Origin: Sulfurifustis variabilis
Lineage (GTDB): Bacteria > Pseudomonadota > Gammaproteobacteria > Acidiferrobacterales > Sulfurifustaceae
Direction: 5' to 3'
Length of the DNA: 64,000 nt
NCBI RefSeq assembly: GCF_002355415.1
Contig: NZ_AP014936.1
Coordinates: 2,728,001-2,792,000, forward strand
Of the stretch, positions 26,601 through 34,145 are shown piece after piece (position 1 is the stretch's first letter; each line of letters opens with the position of its first letter). The notes below the pieces were generated by a model. It was not told where the DNA came from. It saw only the letters and a program-made list of their open reading frames with translations, and ran no database searches. A program made the translations under genes and the position numbers.

Positions 26601-26847
26601 GGTGACCATGACCAAGATCGCGATCATCGCCGCGCTGCTCCCGATCCTCTGGAGCTCGGGCACCGGCTCCGAGGCGATGCAGCGGATCGCCGCGCCGATG
26701 GTGGGCGGGATGGTAAGCGTGGCGCTACTGACGCTCGCCGTCATTCCTGCGGCGTACCTGCTCTGGCAGCGGTGGCGGGTGGCACGGCAGACGCAGGCCG
26801 CGAGGGCGAGCAGGCCGCCGACTTCCGTCTTGCCGGCGCGCGACTGA
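23668..26847 (+). CDS. cusA: Heavy-metal RND efflux pump, CusA type
   Basis: This 1059-residue inner-membrane pump has twelve hydrophobic segments and two large periplasmic loops. The helix-4 motif GAMVDAAIVMIENVHKHIE matches the Cu/Ag (HME4, CusA) branch. The periplasmic part is relatively rich in Met, as in the CusA methionine relay. It lies 1 base after the adaptor gene, completing a CBA tripartite efflux system that expels Cu(I)/Ag(I) from the periplasm. Confidence 0.9.
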   Translation: MIAHIIGWSVRNRFLVLLLTALFIGWGILALARTPLDAIPDLSDVQVIIKTSYPGQAPQVVEDQVTYPLTTAMLSVPRAVTVRGFSMFGDSFVYVIFKDGTDLYWARSRVLEYLSQVVPRLPRNARPALGPDATGVGWVYEYALVDRTGRHDLAQLRAIQDWFLKYELRTVPGVAEVASVGGMVKQYQVVLDPARLRAHRLTLMDVRRAIEQANRETGGSVVEMAEAEYMVRARGYLQGESDLRAIPLGIASDGTPIRLAHVAEIRLGPEMRRGIAELDGEGEVAGGIIVMRHGENALSTIRAVREKLEALEDSLPEGVELVPTYDRSQLIHRAVDNLTGTLIEEFVIVALVCAAFLFHLRSALVAILTLPIGVLMAFIVMQRQGINANIMSLGGIAIAIGAMVDAAIVMIENVHKHIERAGGVIADRWALVRTAAQELGAPLFYSLLVITLSFLPVFALEAQEGRLFSPLAYTKTYAMAAAAGLSITLVPVLMGYFVRGRIRPEHENPINRALLAAYRPFLGWVLRWPKAVLVLAAALVLAGVYPATRLGAEFMPDMDEGDLLYMPTTLPGLSPGKAVQVLQQTDRLLKTLPEVETVFGKAGRAETATDPAPLSMFETTIQLKPRSEWREGMTTEKLIAEMNALVKMPGLSNVFVMPIKTRIDMLTTGIRTPVGIKVTGPSLATLEDVGRQIEQAIRAVPGTTSVYAERVTGARYVDVRVDRNRAARFGLNVSDVQDAVETAIGGMNVTETIEGRERYPVNLRYPPDARDSLERLRRLPIVVGNGLPIALGEVADVRIVDGPDMIRSENARLSGWTYVDFAGRDIAAYIADAKRAVAGQVRLPPGYALAWSGQYEYLERAVGRLKVVIPFTVAIILLLLYLNFRNGMEVLIIVATLPLALVGGFWLLWALGYHLSVAVAVGFIALGGVAVEIGVVMLAYLDQAMKRRREDRTARGEDMTGEDVHEAIVEGALLRVRPVTMTKIAIIAALLPILWSSGTGSEAMQRIAAPMVGGMVSVALLTLAVIPAAYLLWQRWRVARQTQAARASRPPTSVLPARD

Positions 26848-26894
26848 CCGGAGACCGAGATGGCGAGACACGGCGATCACCGGGATCGTCGCGC

Positions 26895-26929
26895 AAAAAA
26901 AAGCTCCGCGTCCCGAGGGAGCGCGGAGC
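26895..26929 (-). terminator. Rho-independent terminator of the GGGGQP peptide gene
   Basis: Read on the minus strand: an 8-bp stem GCTCCGCG (26922-26929) with CGCGGAGC (26903-26910), an inner loop that can pair further, then eight T (26895-26902). It lies 72 bases beyond the stop of the peptide gene and shows that a short minus-strand transcript ends here. Confidence 0.85.
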
Positions 26930-27000
26930 ACACGGTTTCGAAAGCGACCTGAGTGGGGCTCGGCCGTACGGGCCGATACCGTTCGTACGAAATAGTTATG

Positions 27001-27168
27001 TCAGAGGACGGGCGGTTGTCCGCCGCCGCCCGTGGGCTTGGGCTGTCCGCCGCCGCCCATTCGGGGGGGCTGACCTCCGCCGCCGCGGATGAGGTCGTTC
27101 GGCTGTCCGCCGCCGCCGATCGAGTTTGGCGGCTGCCCGCCACCGCCGATTGCGTGCTTGCTTCTCAT
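27001..27168 (-). CDS. GGGGQP-repeat peptide, candidate RiPP precursor or small structural peptide
   Basis: This 55-residue peptide starts MRSKHAI, followed by five exact GGGGQP units (residues 8-13, 18-23, 29-34, 38-43, 47-52) separated by variable 3-5-residue spacers and ending PVL. GGAGGT lies 7 bases before the ATG, and a strong terminator follows, so the unit has its own expression signals. All base differences among the five repeats are at third codon positions and silent, so selection acts on the protein in this frame. No signal peptide, Cys, Ser/Thr-rich core or known leader is seen. The divergent neighbour is an asparagine-synthetase-like enzyme. I know no described family of this kind; function is unknown. 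Confidence 0.8.
   Translation of the reverse strand: MRSKHAIGGGGQPPNSIGGGGQPNDLIRGGGGQPPRMGGGGQPKPTGGGGQPPVL
27013..27147 (-). repeat. Five tandem GGGGQP-coding units
   Basis: Units lie at 27130-27147, 27100-27117, 27067-27084, 27040-27057 and 27013-27030, with spacer lengths of 12, 15, 9 and 9 bases. The units differ from each other only at wobble positions of the minus-strand frame (GGT/GGC/GGA/GGG, CAG/CAA, CCG/CCC). Confidence 0.9.
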
Positions 27169-27405
27169 CGTTGTTACCTCCATGTCGATTATTGTTCCGG
27201 TCGCCCGGAAGAGAGGCGCGACTTCCTTGCGCCGCCCCGCCGGGCGACGATTAGTGTCGACCGATCGCGCGAAGCGGGCAAGCGGCGCTTTGCAAGACCC
27301 TACAAGCCCCGTTTGAGCGGCGACGATCGCGTGGTCGAGAATGAAGCGCCGGTCGCGCTTCCTGAGCGCGCTCCGCACGCCAAACCCGCGCCAAGACCAA
27401 TAACG

Positions 27406-28980
27406 ATGACGGGTACCGAACGGTGGCAGTCTCTCGTCTCCCCGGAAACGCCGCGGGCATGCGCGCACGCGCATTCGAGCGAGCCGGGCTTCCCCTACGT
27501 CGCGCAGTTTCTGCTGGGTCCGCGCTTCGTGGAGCATCTGGCGCAGTGGCGAAGGAAGCGCGTCGCCGGCCGATTCAGCCTCACGCTGCACCCGTCGCTC
27601 GCGTGCACGCAGGTCGCGGATGCCGGCCGCGAACTGACGTTGATCGGACATATCCTCGACCCGCGGCGCCCGGAAGCGGGTAACGCCGAAATCCTGCAAG
27701 CCCTCCTCTCCCGCTTTCGCACCCGAGAGGACCTCGTCGATGCGACGACCGGGTACGGCGGTCGCTGGCTTCTGATCGCCGCCCGAGGACAGGAGTCGTT
27801 CCTCTTCCACGATGCGCTCGGGCTGCGCCAGGTGTTCTACACCGATCCGGCGAGCACCGGCGAGCTCTGGGCCGTGTCGCAGCCGGGCATCGCCGCCGAG
27901 GCGTTGGCGCTGGCCCCGGACGAGCAGGCCCTCGATTACATGGACACCGAGACCTACCGTCGCACCAACGAATACAGATGGCCGGGAACGGCTTCGACGT
28001 TCACCGGGCTCAGGCACCTGCCGCCCAACCACCGGCTCGACCTCGCGACAGGCGCGAGCCACCGCTACTGGCCGTCGAAGCCGCTCGATACGTTCACGCT
28101 CGACGCGGCGGTCGAGCGCCTGCTCGCGCTCGTCCCCGGGCTGGTTCGCGCGGCGACCGCGCGCTTCGACGTCGCCCTGTCACTGACCGCCGGCGTCGAC
28201 AGCCGCTTCGTCCTCGCCGCCGCCCGCGACCTGGTCGATCGCCTGCGCTTCGTCACCGTGCGGCAGGGCCGACTGCCGGACGGCCATCCGGACGTCGAGA
28301 TCCCCGCCCGCCTGCTCGCGCGGCTCGGGCTGCCGCACGACGTGATCTCCGCCACGTCGACCATGTCGCCGGAGTTCAGCCTTCGGTTCAAGCGCAACGT
28401 ATACCGTGCCCACGATCACTACGGGCACGACGCGGAAGCGATTCTGGACTACTACGGCCGCACGCGCGCCGTACTCACGGGCAGCGGCGCCGAGGTCGGC
28501 CGCCGTCCTTTCCGCACGAAGCTCCCCCACGCCGACCGTGTCCGGCTGACGCCGGAGACGCTCGCCTGGCTCGAGTACGGTTCCACCCATCCGTTCCTGG
28601 TGAAACACTTCGCGGAGTGGCTGGACGGCGCCCGCGGACAGGAGCACGTGAAGCTGCTCGACCTGTTCGAATGGGAGCAGGACTACGGCAACTGGCTGGC
28701 CCAGACCCAGCTCGAGTTCGACGTCGCCTGGCGCGAGATCGTCACTCCTTATAATTGTCGCGCGGTGCTCGCGACGCTGCTCGGCACCCCCGAGCGCTAC
28801 CGCGGGCCGGACGCCCTGCTCTGGCGCGAGTTCATCCGCCGCGCCTGGCCGGAGCTCTTGGCCGAGCCGATCAATCCGCACAAGCGAACCGGTCGCTTCG
28901 GCCGGACCGTGGCCGATGCGAAGGCCATCGCCCATTACTGGTCCTTCCGGCGACGGTGCGCGCGGCCCGCGGAGGCGTAG
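27406..28980 (+). CDS. Asparagine-synthetase-like adenylating enzyme
   Basis: This protein of about 524 residues has a degenerate N-terminal amidotransferase-like half, with no Cys2 nucleophile, then an ATP-pyrophosphatase domain with the variant P-loop LTAGVDSR at 260-267 instead of SGGxDS. The end carries EPINPHK. An N-terminal-nucleophile-free asparagine-synthetase fold is typical of enzymes that adenylate a carboxylate for amide or lactam formation (lasso cyclases, beta-lactam synthetase). Start at 27406 is the best ATG, though no strong ribosome site is seen. A homologue is at 62871-64000. It is divergent from the GGGGQP peptide gene, its possible substrate; that link is inferred. Confidence 0.75.
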   Translation: MTGTERWQSLVSPETPRACAHAHSSEPGFPYVAQFLLGPRFVEHLAQWRRKRVAGRFSLTLHPSLACTQVADAGRELTLIGHILDPRRPEAGNAEILQALLSRFRTREDLVDATTGYGGRWLLIAARGQESFLFHDALGLRQVFYTDPASTGELWAVSQPGIAAEALALAPDEQALDYMDTETYRRTNEYRWPGTASTFTGLRHLPPNHRLDLATGASHRYWPSKPLDTFTLDAAVERLLALVPGLVRAATARFDVALSLTAGVDSRFVLAAARDLVDRLRFVTVRQGRLPDGHPDVEIPARLLARLGLPHDVISATSTMSPEFSLRFKRNVYRAHDHYGHDAEAILDYYGRTRAVLTGSGAEVGRRPFRTKLPHADRVRLTPETLAWLEYGSTHPFLVKHFAEWLDGARGQEHVKLLDLFEWEQDYGNWLAQTQLEFDVAWREIVTPYNCRAVLATLLGTPERYRGPDALLWREFIRRAWPELLAEPINPHKRTGRFGRTVADAKAIAHYWSFRRRCARPAEA

Positions 28981-29157
28981 GTCCGGCGCGCTGAGAAAGC
29001 GTCGATGGTGCGCTCATCCGCCACGCGGCCGGACGCCGCCCGTTACCTCGGACGGCGACCGCCTGATTCGAGCCGGCCGCGCCATCAGGCGGCCAGACCG
29101 GTGGGGTGAGACGCGGCGGGCGAGCGCGTCATTCCGCTTCGGCATTTTGTTTCTCGT

Positions 29158-29180
29158 TATCGAATGGCGATATAGTCGCC
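29158..29180. promoter_or_regulatory. Overlapping dyads before the PadR gene
   Basis: Two perfect inverted repeats overlap: TATCG-AATGG-CGATA (29158-29172) and GGCGA-TATAG-TCGCC (29166-29180), ending 5 bases before the ATG. They sit where a PadR autoregulatory operator would be and would block both promoter and ribosome access. Confidence 0.5.
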
Positions 29181-29185
29181 GGGCG

Positions 29186-29524
29186 ATGCAAACACCACGC
29201 CAACTCCGACCGGCTCGCGGCACGGACGATCACGAGCTTTACGCGGGTCTGGTGCGCCTGCACATCCTGTACCACGCCGCCCGGGAGCCGTTCTACGGGT
29301 TGTGGCTGATCGAGGAGCTGCGCCGGCACGGTTACGTCCTGAGTCCCGGCACGCTCTATCCGATGCTCCACCGCCTCGAGCGCCAGGGATACCTGCGGTC
29401 CCGCCCGGTGCAGGAAGGACGGCGGCAGCGCCGGCTCTACCAGGCGACCGCACGCGGGCGCCGGGCGCTCGCCGCCGCGCGCGAGCGGGTGCGCGAGCTC
29501 TTCGGCGAGCTCTTCGAGGACTGA
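29186..29524 (+). CDS. PadR-family transcriptional regulator
   Basis: This 112-residue winged-helix protein contains LHILYHAAREPFYGLWLIEELRRHGY and LSPGTLYPMLHRLERQGYL, the PadR signature. The ATG at 29186 follows directly on the dyads described for 29158-29180. It is separated from chrA by 3 bases, so it most likely regulates chromate transport, a gene order seen in other chr loci. Confidence 0.85.
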   Translation: MQTPRQLRPARGTDDHELYAGLVRLHILYHAAREPFYGLWLIEELRRHGYVLSPGTLYPMLHRLERQGYLRSRPVQEGRRQRRLYQATARGRRALAAARERVRELFGELFED

Positions 29525-29527
29525 GCC

Positions 29528-30772
29528 GTGGACGACAGGCGCGCAACCGGCGACGCGTCCTCCGTCGGCCAGGCGGCCGGCAGTCGGGTCACGTCTTCGC
29601 TCCGCACCGTCTTCGCGGCGTTTCTGAAGCTCGGGCTCGTTTCCTTCGGCGGCCCGATCGCCCACCTCGGGTACCTGCGCACCGAGTTCGTCGAGCGGCG
29701 CAGGTGGCTCGACGACGCGGCCTACGCCGATCTCGTCGCGCTCTGCAAGTTTCTTCCCGGCCCGGCGAGCAGCCAGGTGGGCATCGCGCTCGGGGCGCTG
29801 CGTGCCGGCCTGCCGGGCGCCGTCGCGGCGTGGGTCGGCTTCACCCTCCCCTCCGCGGCGATCATGATCGCTTTCGGGTACGGCTTTCAGTTTTTCGAGG
29901 GCGGGGGCGAGCCCGGCTGGCTGCACGGGCTCAAGATCGCCGCGGTCGCGGTCGTCGCCCAGGCCGTCTGGAGCATGGGGCGACAGCTCACGCCCGATCG
30001 GGCGCGCGCGTCCGTGGCGGTCGCCGCGGCGCTCCTCGTGCTCGCGTGGCCGAGCACGCTCGCGCAGATCGCCGTGATTGCGATCGGCGGTCTCATCGGC
30101 TGGCGCTTGCTCCCGGCGGCGGACGGCAGCGGCGGCGCACACGTCGATTTTCGCATCGGCCGACGGACGCCCTCCATGGCGTGGATCCTTTTCTTCGGGT
30201 TGCTCGTGCTTTTGCCGGTGCTCGCACGCACGACCGGCCGGCATGCGCTCGCGCTCGTCGACAGCTTCTACCGTTCGGGCTCGCTCGTCTTCGGCGGCGG
30301 TCACGTCGTGCTGCCGCTGCTCCGCGCCGAGGTGGTCCCGCCCGGCTGGATATCCGACGAGGCGTTCCTCGCCGGCTACGGCATGGCGCAGGCGCTGCCG
30401 GGTCCGCTGTTCACGTTCAGCGCGTATCTCGGCACGGTGATGGAAGGCCGGCCCAGCGGCTGGGCCGGCGGCCTCCTGACCCTTGCGGCGATCTTCCTCC
30501 CGTCGTTCCTGCTCGTGCTCGGCGCGCTGCCGCACTGGAACGCGTGGCGGCGGAAGGCCGGCATGCGCGCGGCGCTGAACGGCATCAACGCCGCGGTCGT
30601 CGGCATCCTGCTCGCCGCCCTCTACGATCCGATCTTCACGAGCGCCGTCGCGAGCCGCGGCGACTTCGCGCTGGCCGCGGCCGCCTTCGCGCTGCTCGTC
30701 CACAGGAAAGCGTCGCCGCTGTGGGTCGTCCTCTTCGCCGCAGGCGGCGGTACGCTGCTCGCGCTGGCGTGA
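29528..30772 (+). CDS. chrA: Chromate transporter ChrA, two-domain form
   Basis: This 414-residue membrane protein has two homologous CHR halves: FLKLGLVSFGGPIAHLGYLR (about 29-48) and SFYRSGSLVFGGGHVVLPLL near 250. FLPGPASSQVGIALG and ALPGPLFTFSAYLG are the matching motifs in each half. It starts at GTG 29528 with GAGG upstream. It exports chromate from the cytoplasm. It is followed after 7 bases by an orphan atpC. Confidence 0.9.
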   Translation: MDDRRATGDASSVGQAAGSRVTSSLRTVFAAFLKLGLVSFGGPIAHLGYLRTEFVERRRWLDDAAYADLVALCKFLPGPASSQVGIALGALRAGLPGAVAAWVGFTLPSAAIMIAFGYGFQFFEGGGEPGWLHGLKIAAVAVVAQAVWSMGRQLTPDRARASVAVAAALLVLAWPSTLAQIAVIAIGGLIGWRLLPAADGSGGAHVDFRIGRRTPSMAWILFFGLLVLLPVLARTTGRHALALVDSFYRSGSLVFGGGHVVLPLLRAEVVPPGWISDEAFLAGYGMAQALPGPLFTFSAYLGTVMEGRPSGWAGGLLTLAAIFLPSFLLVLGALPHWNAWRRKAGMRAALNGINAAVVGILLAALYDPIFTSAVASRGDFALAAAAFALLVHRKASPLWVVLFAAGGGTLLALA

Positions 30773-30779
30773 GGCGCGG

Positions 30780-31193
30780 ATGACCATCCATGTCGACATC
30801 GTCAGCGCCGAAGCGCTGATCTACTCCGGCAGGGCGACGAAGCTCGTGGTCACGGCATACCACGGCGAGCTCTGCGTGCTGCCCGGTCACGCGCCGTTGA
30901 TCGCGCGCCTGCACCCGGGAGCGATGCGCCTGACGGACACCTTCGGGCGGGAGCGGCACTTCATGGTCTCGTCGGGGCTGCTCGAGGTGCAGCCGCACCT
31001 CGCCACCGTCCTGGCCGATACCGTTTTGCGCAACGACGAGCTCGACGCCGACTCCGCGCTGGCGGCCAAGACGCGCGCGGAGGAAAACATGCGCTGCGCC
31101 TGCTCCAAGCGCGATTACGAGCGCTGCAAGTCGGAGGCGGAGTTGCTTACGCTGCTCCTGCGGCAACTGGGCGAGGCGCGCGTCAGGCGGTGA
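30780..31193 (+). CDS. atpC: F-type ATP synthase epsilon subunit, orphan copy
   Basis: This 137-residue protein has the epsilon beta-sandwich (IHVDIVSAEALIYSGRATKLVVTAYHGELCVLPGHAPLIARL) and the C-terminal helical hairpin. No other atp gene is near, and it sits 7 bases after chrA. Unusual for the family are three Cys in the helical end (CACSKRDYERC). It could be a duplicate with a regulatory or moonlighting role, or a stray copy from an N-ATPase-type operon. Confidence 0.85.
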   Translation: MTIHVDIVSAEALIYSGRATKLVVTAYHGELCVLPGHAPLIARLHPGAMRLTDTFGRERHFMVSSGLLEVQPHLATVLADTVLRNDELDADSALAAKTRAEENMRCACSKRDYERCKSEAELLTLLLRQLGEARVRR

Positions 31194-31217
31194 GGCTGCT
31201 TGCCCAGGGTCGCGCGC

Positions 31218-31463
31218 TCACGCGAGCAGGTCGCGCTTCTTCTGCTCGAACTCCTCCTTGCCGATGTCGCCGCGCGCGTAGCGCTCCTTCAGGATCTCGA
31301 GCGCGCGCCCGTCCTCGCGGCGCGCGCCGTCCCGGCCGCCGCCCGGTGTCCCGAAGACCCATTTGACGAGCGCCACGATGAGCAGGATGAGAAGCCCCCA
31401 GTAGATCAGCATGTGCAGCGCCCCGAAGCCCCACCACCAGTAACCGCCGTCGCCCCACATCAT
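31218..31463 (-). CDS. SHOCT-domain small membrane protein
   Basis: This 81-residue protein has an aromatic N-terminus (MMWGDGGYWWWGFG), one membrane helix (about 15-37) and a C-terminal SHOCT motif (ALEILKERYARGDIGKEEFEQKKRDL). GGAGG lies 5 bases before the ATG. Such proteins commonly accompany copper ATPase genes, as here, where the CopB-type gene is 2 bases upstream. Its role is not known. Confidence 0.8.
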   Translation of the reverse strand: MMWGDGGYWWWGFGALHMLIYWGLLILLIVALVKWVFGTPGGGRDGARREDGRALEILKERYARGDIGKEEFEQKKRDLLA

Positions 31464-31465
31464 CT

Positions 31466-33604
31466 TCACCTCCGTTTTCGCGTAGCCGGATGATTTCGCT
31501 GGCGATGCGCCGCGTGGACCGGCTCGGGCTCGCGGCGCACGCCGGCCGCGCCCTTCGCCGTGCCGTGCCGCTCGAGCAGCTGCGCGTTGATCGCGACGAT
31601 CACGGTGCTGGCCGACATCAGCACCGCGCCGATCGCCGGGGTGAGCAGCACGCCCCACGCCGCCGCGACGCCGGCCGCGAGAGGGATCGCGATCGTGTTG
31701 TAACCCGTCGCCCAGAGCAGGTTCTGCACCATCTTGCGGTAGGTCGCGCGAGAGAGATCGAGGATCGCGACGACGTCACGGGGATCGCTCCGCACGAGCA
31801 CGACGTCGGCCGACTCGATCGCGACGTCCGTGCCGGCGCCGACCGCGATGCCGAGATCGGACTCGACCAGCGCCGGCGCGTCGTTCACCCCGTCGCCGAC
31901 CATCGCCACCGTGAGCCCCCGCGCTTTCACTTCCCGGATCTTGGCGGCCTTCTGCTCCGGGAGCACCTCGGCGAAGTAATCGTCGAGCCCGAGCTCCCGT
32001 GCCACCGTACGGGCTACGGCGCTCGCGTCGCCGGTCAGCATCATCGGACGAATGTCCATGCGCTTGAGCGCCTCGACGGCCGCGCGGGACTCGGGGCGAA
32101 CGAGGTCGGCGAGCGCGATCGCCGCGGCAAGCCGTCCATCGACGATGAGGTACACGACCGTTTTGCCCTGCTCCTCGATTTGCCGCACGCGCGCGTCGTC
32201 GGTCGCGAGTCCCTGCTCGCGTGCGTAACCCGGGCTCACGACCTTGATCTCCCGGCCCTCGACCCGCGCCTGCGCCCCGCGGCCGGTGATGTTGCGAAAG
32301 CCCGAGACCTCGGGCGGAGCCAGCCCGCGCTCGCTCGCCGCCTGGACGATGCCCCGCGCAATCGGGTGTTCCGATTGGCTCTCGAGTGCGGCAGCGAGCC
32401 GCAGGCACTCGTCGGCCGGCAGATCGCCCAGGGCCACGGTATCGCTCACGCCGAAGCGTCCCTGGGTGAGCGTGCCGGTCTTGTCGAAGACGACCGCTTG
32501 CAGCTCGCGCGCACGTTCGAACGCGGCGCGGTCGCGGACCAGGAGACCGCGCCGGGCCGAGAGGCTGGTGCTCACGGCGACCACGAGCGGCACGGCGAGC
32601 CCGAGTGCGTGCGGGCAGGCGATCACCATGACGGTCACCGCGCGCTCCATCGCGAAGGCGAAATCGGGCCGGATGGCGAGCCACGCGATCAGGGTCGCCG
32701 CGCCCCCACCGAGCGCGACGAGCACGAGCACGACCGCCGCCCGGTTCGCGAGGTCCTGCGTGCGCGAGCGCGAGGCCTGCGCCGCGCGCACCATCTCCAT
32801 CACCTGGGCGAGGTACGTCTCGCCGCCGGTCTTTTTCACCTCGATCGTGATCGCGCCTTCGCCGTTGACCGAGCCGCCGATCACGCCTGCGCCTTCCGCG
32901 CGCTCCACCGGTTTCGATTCCCCCGTGAGCATCGACTCGTCGAGGCTGGTCCGCCCCTTGACGATGTCGCCGTCGGTCGGCACGCGCTCGCCCGGCCGGA
33001 TCAGTACGCGATCGCCGGTGGTGAGCGCCGAGACCGGCACGTCCTCGGTCGAACCGTCGGTGCGCAGGCGATGCGCCTCCGACGGCAGCAGACGCACGAG
33101 CGCCTCGAGCGCACGGGATGCACCCATCACCGAACGCATCTCGATCCAGTGCCCGAGCAGCATGATGTCGATCAGCGTTGCGAGCTCCCAGTAGAAGCCC
33201 ATGCCCGGAAGCCCGAAGATCACGGCCGTGGAGTACGCGTACGCCGCGGTGATGGCGACGGCGATCAACGTCATCATGCCGGGCAGGCGACGGCCCAGTT
33301 CCTCGACGATGCCGCGCAGGAAGGGCCAGCCGCCGTAGAAGTAGACGACGCTCGAGAGCCCGAAGAGGACCAGGTCCTCGCCGGGAAAACGAATTGGCGC
33401 CTTGAACCCGAAAAGCTCCCAGAAGCCGTGCGAGAGCAGCAGGATCGGTACGGTGAGGACCAGCGAGACCCAGAAACGCCGGCGATACTCGGCGATCATC
33501 CCCGCGTGGTCGTGGCCGGTCGCATGGCTCGCGGCCGTGCTCGCCGCACGGGTCTCGGGTGCGGCTCCGTGCGGCGGCGCGTGTTCGTGGTGTCTGTCCT
33601 CCAT
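31466..33604 (-). CDS. copB: Copper-exporting P-type ATPase, CopB (CPH) type
   Basis: This 712-residue P1B ATPase has a His-rich N-terminal tail (residues 4-36, HHEHAPPH and HATGHDH) in place of a CxxC domain, the membrane motif CPH (330-332), phosphorylation motif DKTGTLT (374-380), TGES and GDGVNDAP. CPH defines the P1B-3 CopB group, which moves Cu(II)/Cu(I) or Ag outward. The ATG at 33604 begins the His-rich tail. A His- and Pro-rich extension at the C-terminus is also present. Confidence 0.88.
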   Translation of the reverse strand: MEDRHHEHAPPHGAAPETRAASTAASHATGHDHAGMIAEYRRRFWVSLVLTVPILLLSHGFWELFGFKAPIRFPGEDLVLFGLSSVVYFYGGWPFLRGIVEELGRRLPGMMTLIAVAITAAYAYSTAVIFGLPGMGFYWELATLIDIMLLGHWIEMRSVMGASRALEALVRLLPSEAHRLRTDGSTEDVPVSALTTGDRVLIRPGERVPTDGDIVKGRTSLDESMLTGESKPVERAEGAGVIGGSVNGEGAITIEVKKTGGETYLAQVMEMVRAAQASRSRTQDLANRAAVVLVLVALGGGAATLIAWLAIRPDFAFAMERAVTVMVIACPHALGLAVPLVVAVSTSLSARRGLLVRDRAAFERARELQAVVFDKTGTLTQGRFGVSDTVALGDLPADECLRLAAALESQSEHPIARGIVQAASERGLAPPEVSGFRNITGRGAQARVEGREIKVVSPGYAREQGLATDDARVRQIEEQGKTVVYLIVDGRLAAAIALADLVRPESRAAVEALKRMDIRPMMLTGDASAVARTVARELGLDDYFAEVLPEQKAAKIREVKARGLTVAMVGDGVNDAPALVESDLGIAVGAGTDVAIESADVVLVRSDPRDVVAILDLSRATYRKMVQNLLWATGYNTIAIPLAAGVAAAWGVLLTPAIGAVLMSASTVIVAINAQLLERHGTAKGAAGVRREPEPVHAAHRQRNHPATRKRR

Positions 33605-33709
33605 GTGGGCCTCAGTGTACCGAACCCCTCTACGCGCTCCGCCCACGCTTTCCGTAGTGAATCGGCCGAGGGCAGACGAGTGGTTTCCCAAGGCCCGCCC
33701 GTCGGCCGG

Positions 33710-34126
33710 TCATGCCGGCCTGGATCGCGCGCGTGGCCCGAGGCGCCAGAGGACATCGTATCGCCGCAGCAGGAACAGACTCACGAAACCTGCCAGCACC
33801 GGAATGGCGGCAAGGTATAAATGGTTGTCGCCGAACGGCGAAAGCAGCTCCTCGTAGGTTGCGAGCGTCGAGACGGCGTGCACGAGCAGGCCCAGTCCGT
33901 AGCTCCAGGTTTGCCGGATTCCGGCCAGGATCGCGACGGCAAGCGCGATTTCGAGCACCCCTGCGATGTAAGCCGCCGACGGCGGCATATCGGTGAAATC
34001 GTAGTAACGGGCGAACACCTCGACGGTGGTATACGGCGCGACGAGCTTGTCGATGCCGAAGAGCAGCAGGAACGCGCCGAGGCCAAGCCGCAACACGAGT
34101 AGACCCAGCTCCATTCGGTTGTTCAT
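33710..34126 (-). CDS. DoxX-family membrane protein
   Basis: This 138-residue protein has four predicted helices and the DoxX motifs LRLGLGAFLLLFGIDKL and AGVLEIALAVAILAG. DoxX-like proteins include the thiosulfate:quinone oxidoreductase subunit DoxD relatives and unrelated stress proteins, so no catalytic role can be assigned. It lies in the copper-stress cluster. Confidence 0.7.
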   Translation of the reverse strand: MNNRMELGLLVLRLGLGAFLLLFGIDKLVAPYTTVEVFARYYDFTDMPPSAAYIAGVLEIALAVAILAGIRQTWSYGLGLLVHAVSTLATYEELLSPFGDNHLYLAAIPVLAGFVSLFLLRRYDVLWRLGPRARSRPA

Positions 34127-34145
34127 CCCGAACCTCCTGGGCGCA

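Noticed and set aside
26953-27405. Upstream extension of the asparagine-synthetase-like protein on the plus strand over the GGGGQP region
   Set aside because: The frame is open, but it reads the repeat antisense. The minus strand has the RBS, terminator and silent-only repeat differences, so the enzyme is taken to start at 27406.
27001-28980. Classical lasso-peptide cluster
   Set aside because: There is no RRE protein or leader peptidase and no Asp/Glu at the ring position of the repeat peptide; only the enzyme fold is shared.
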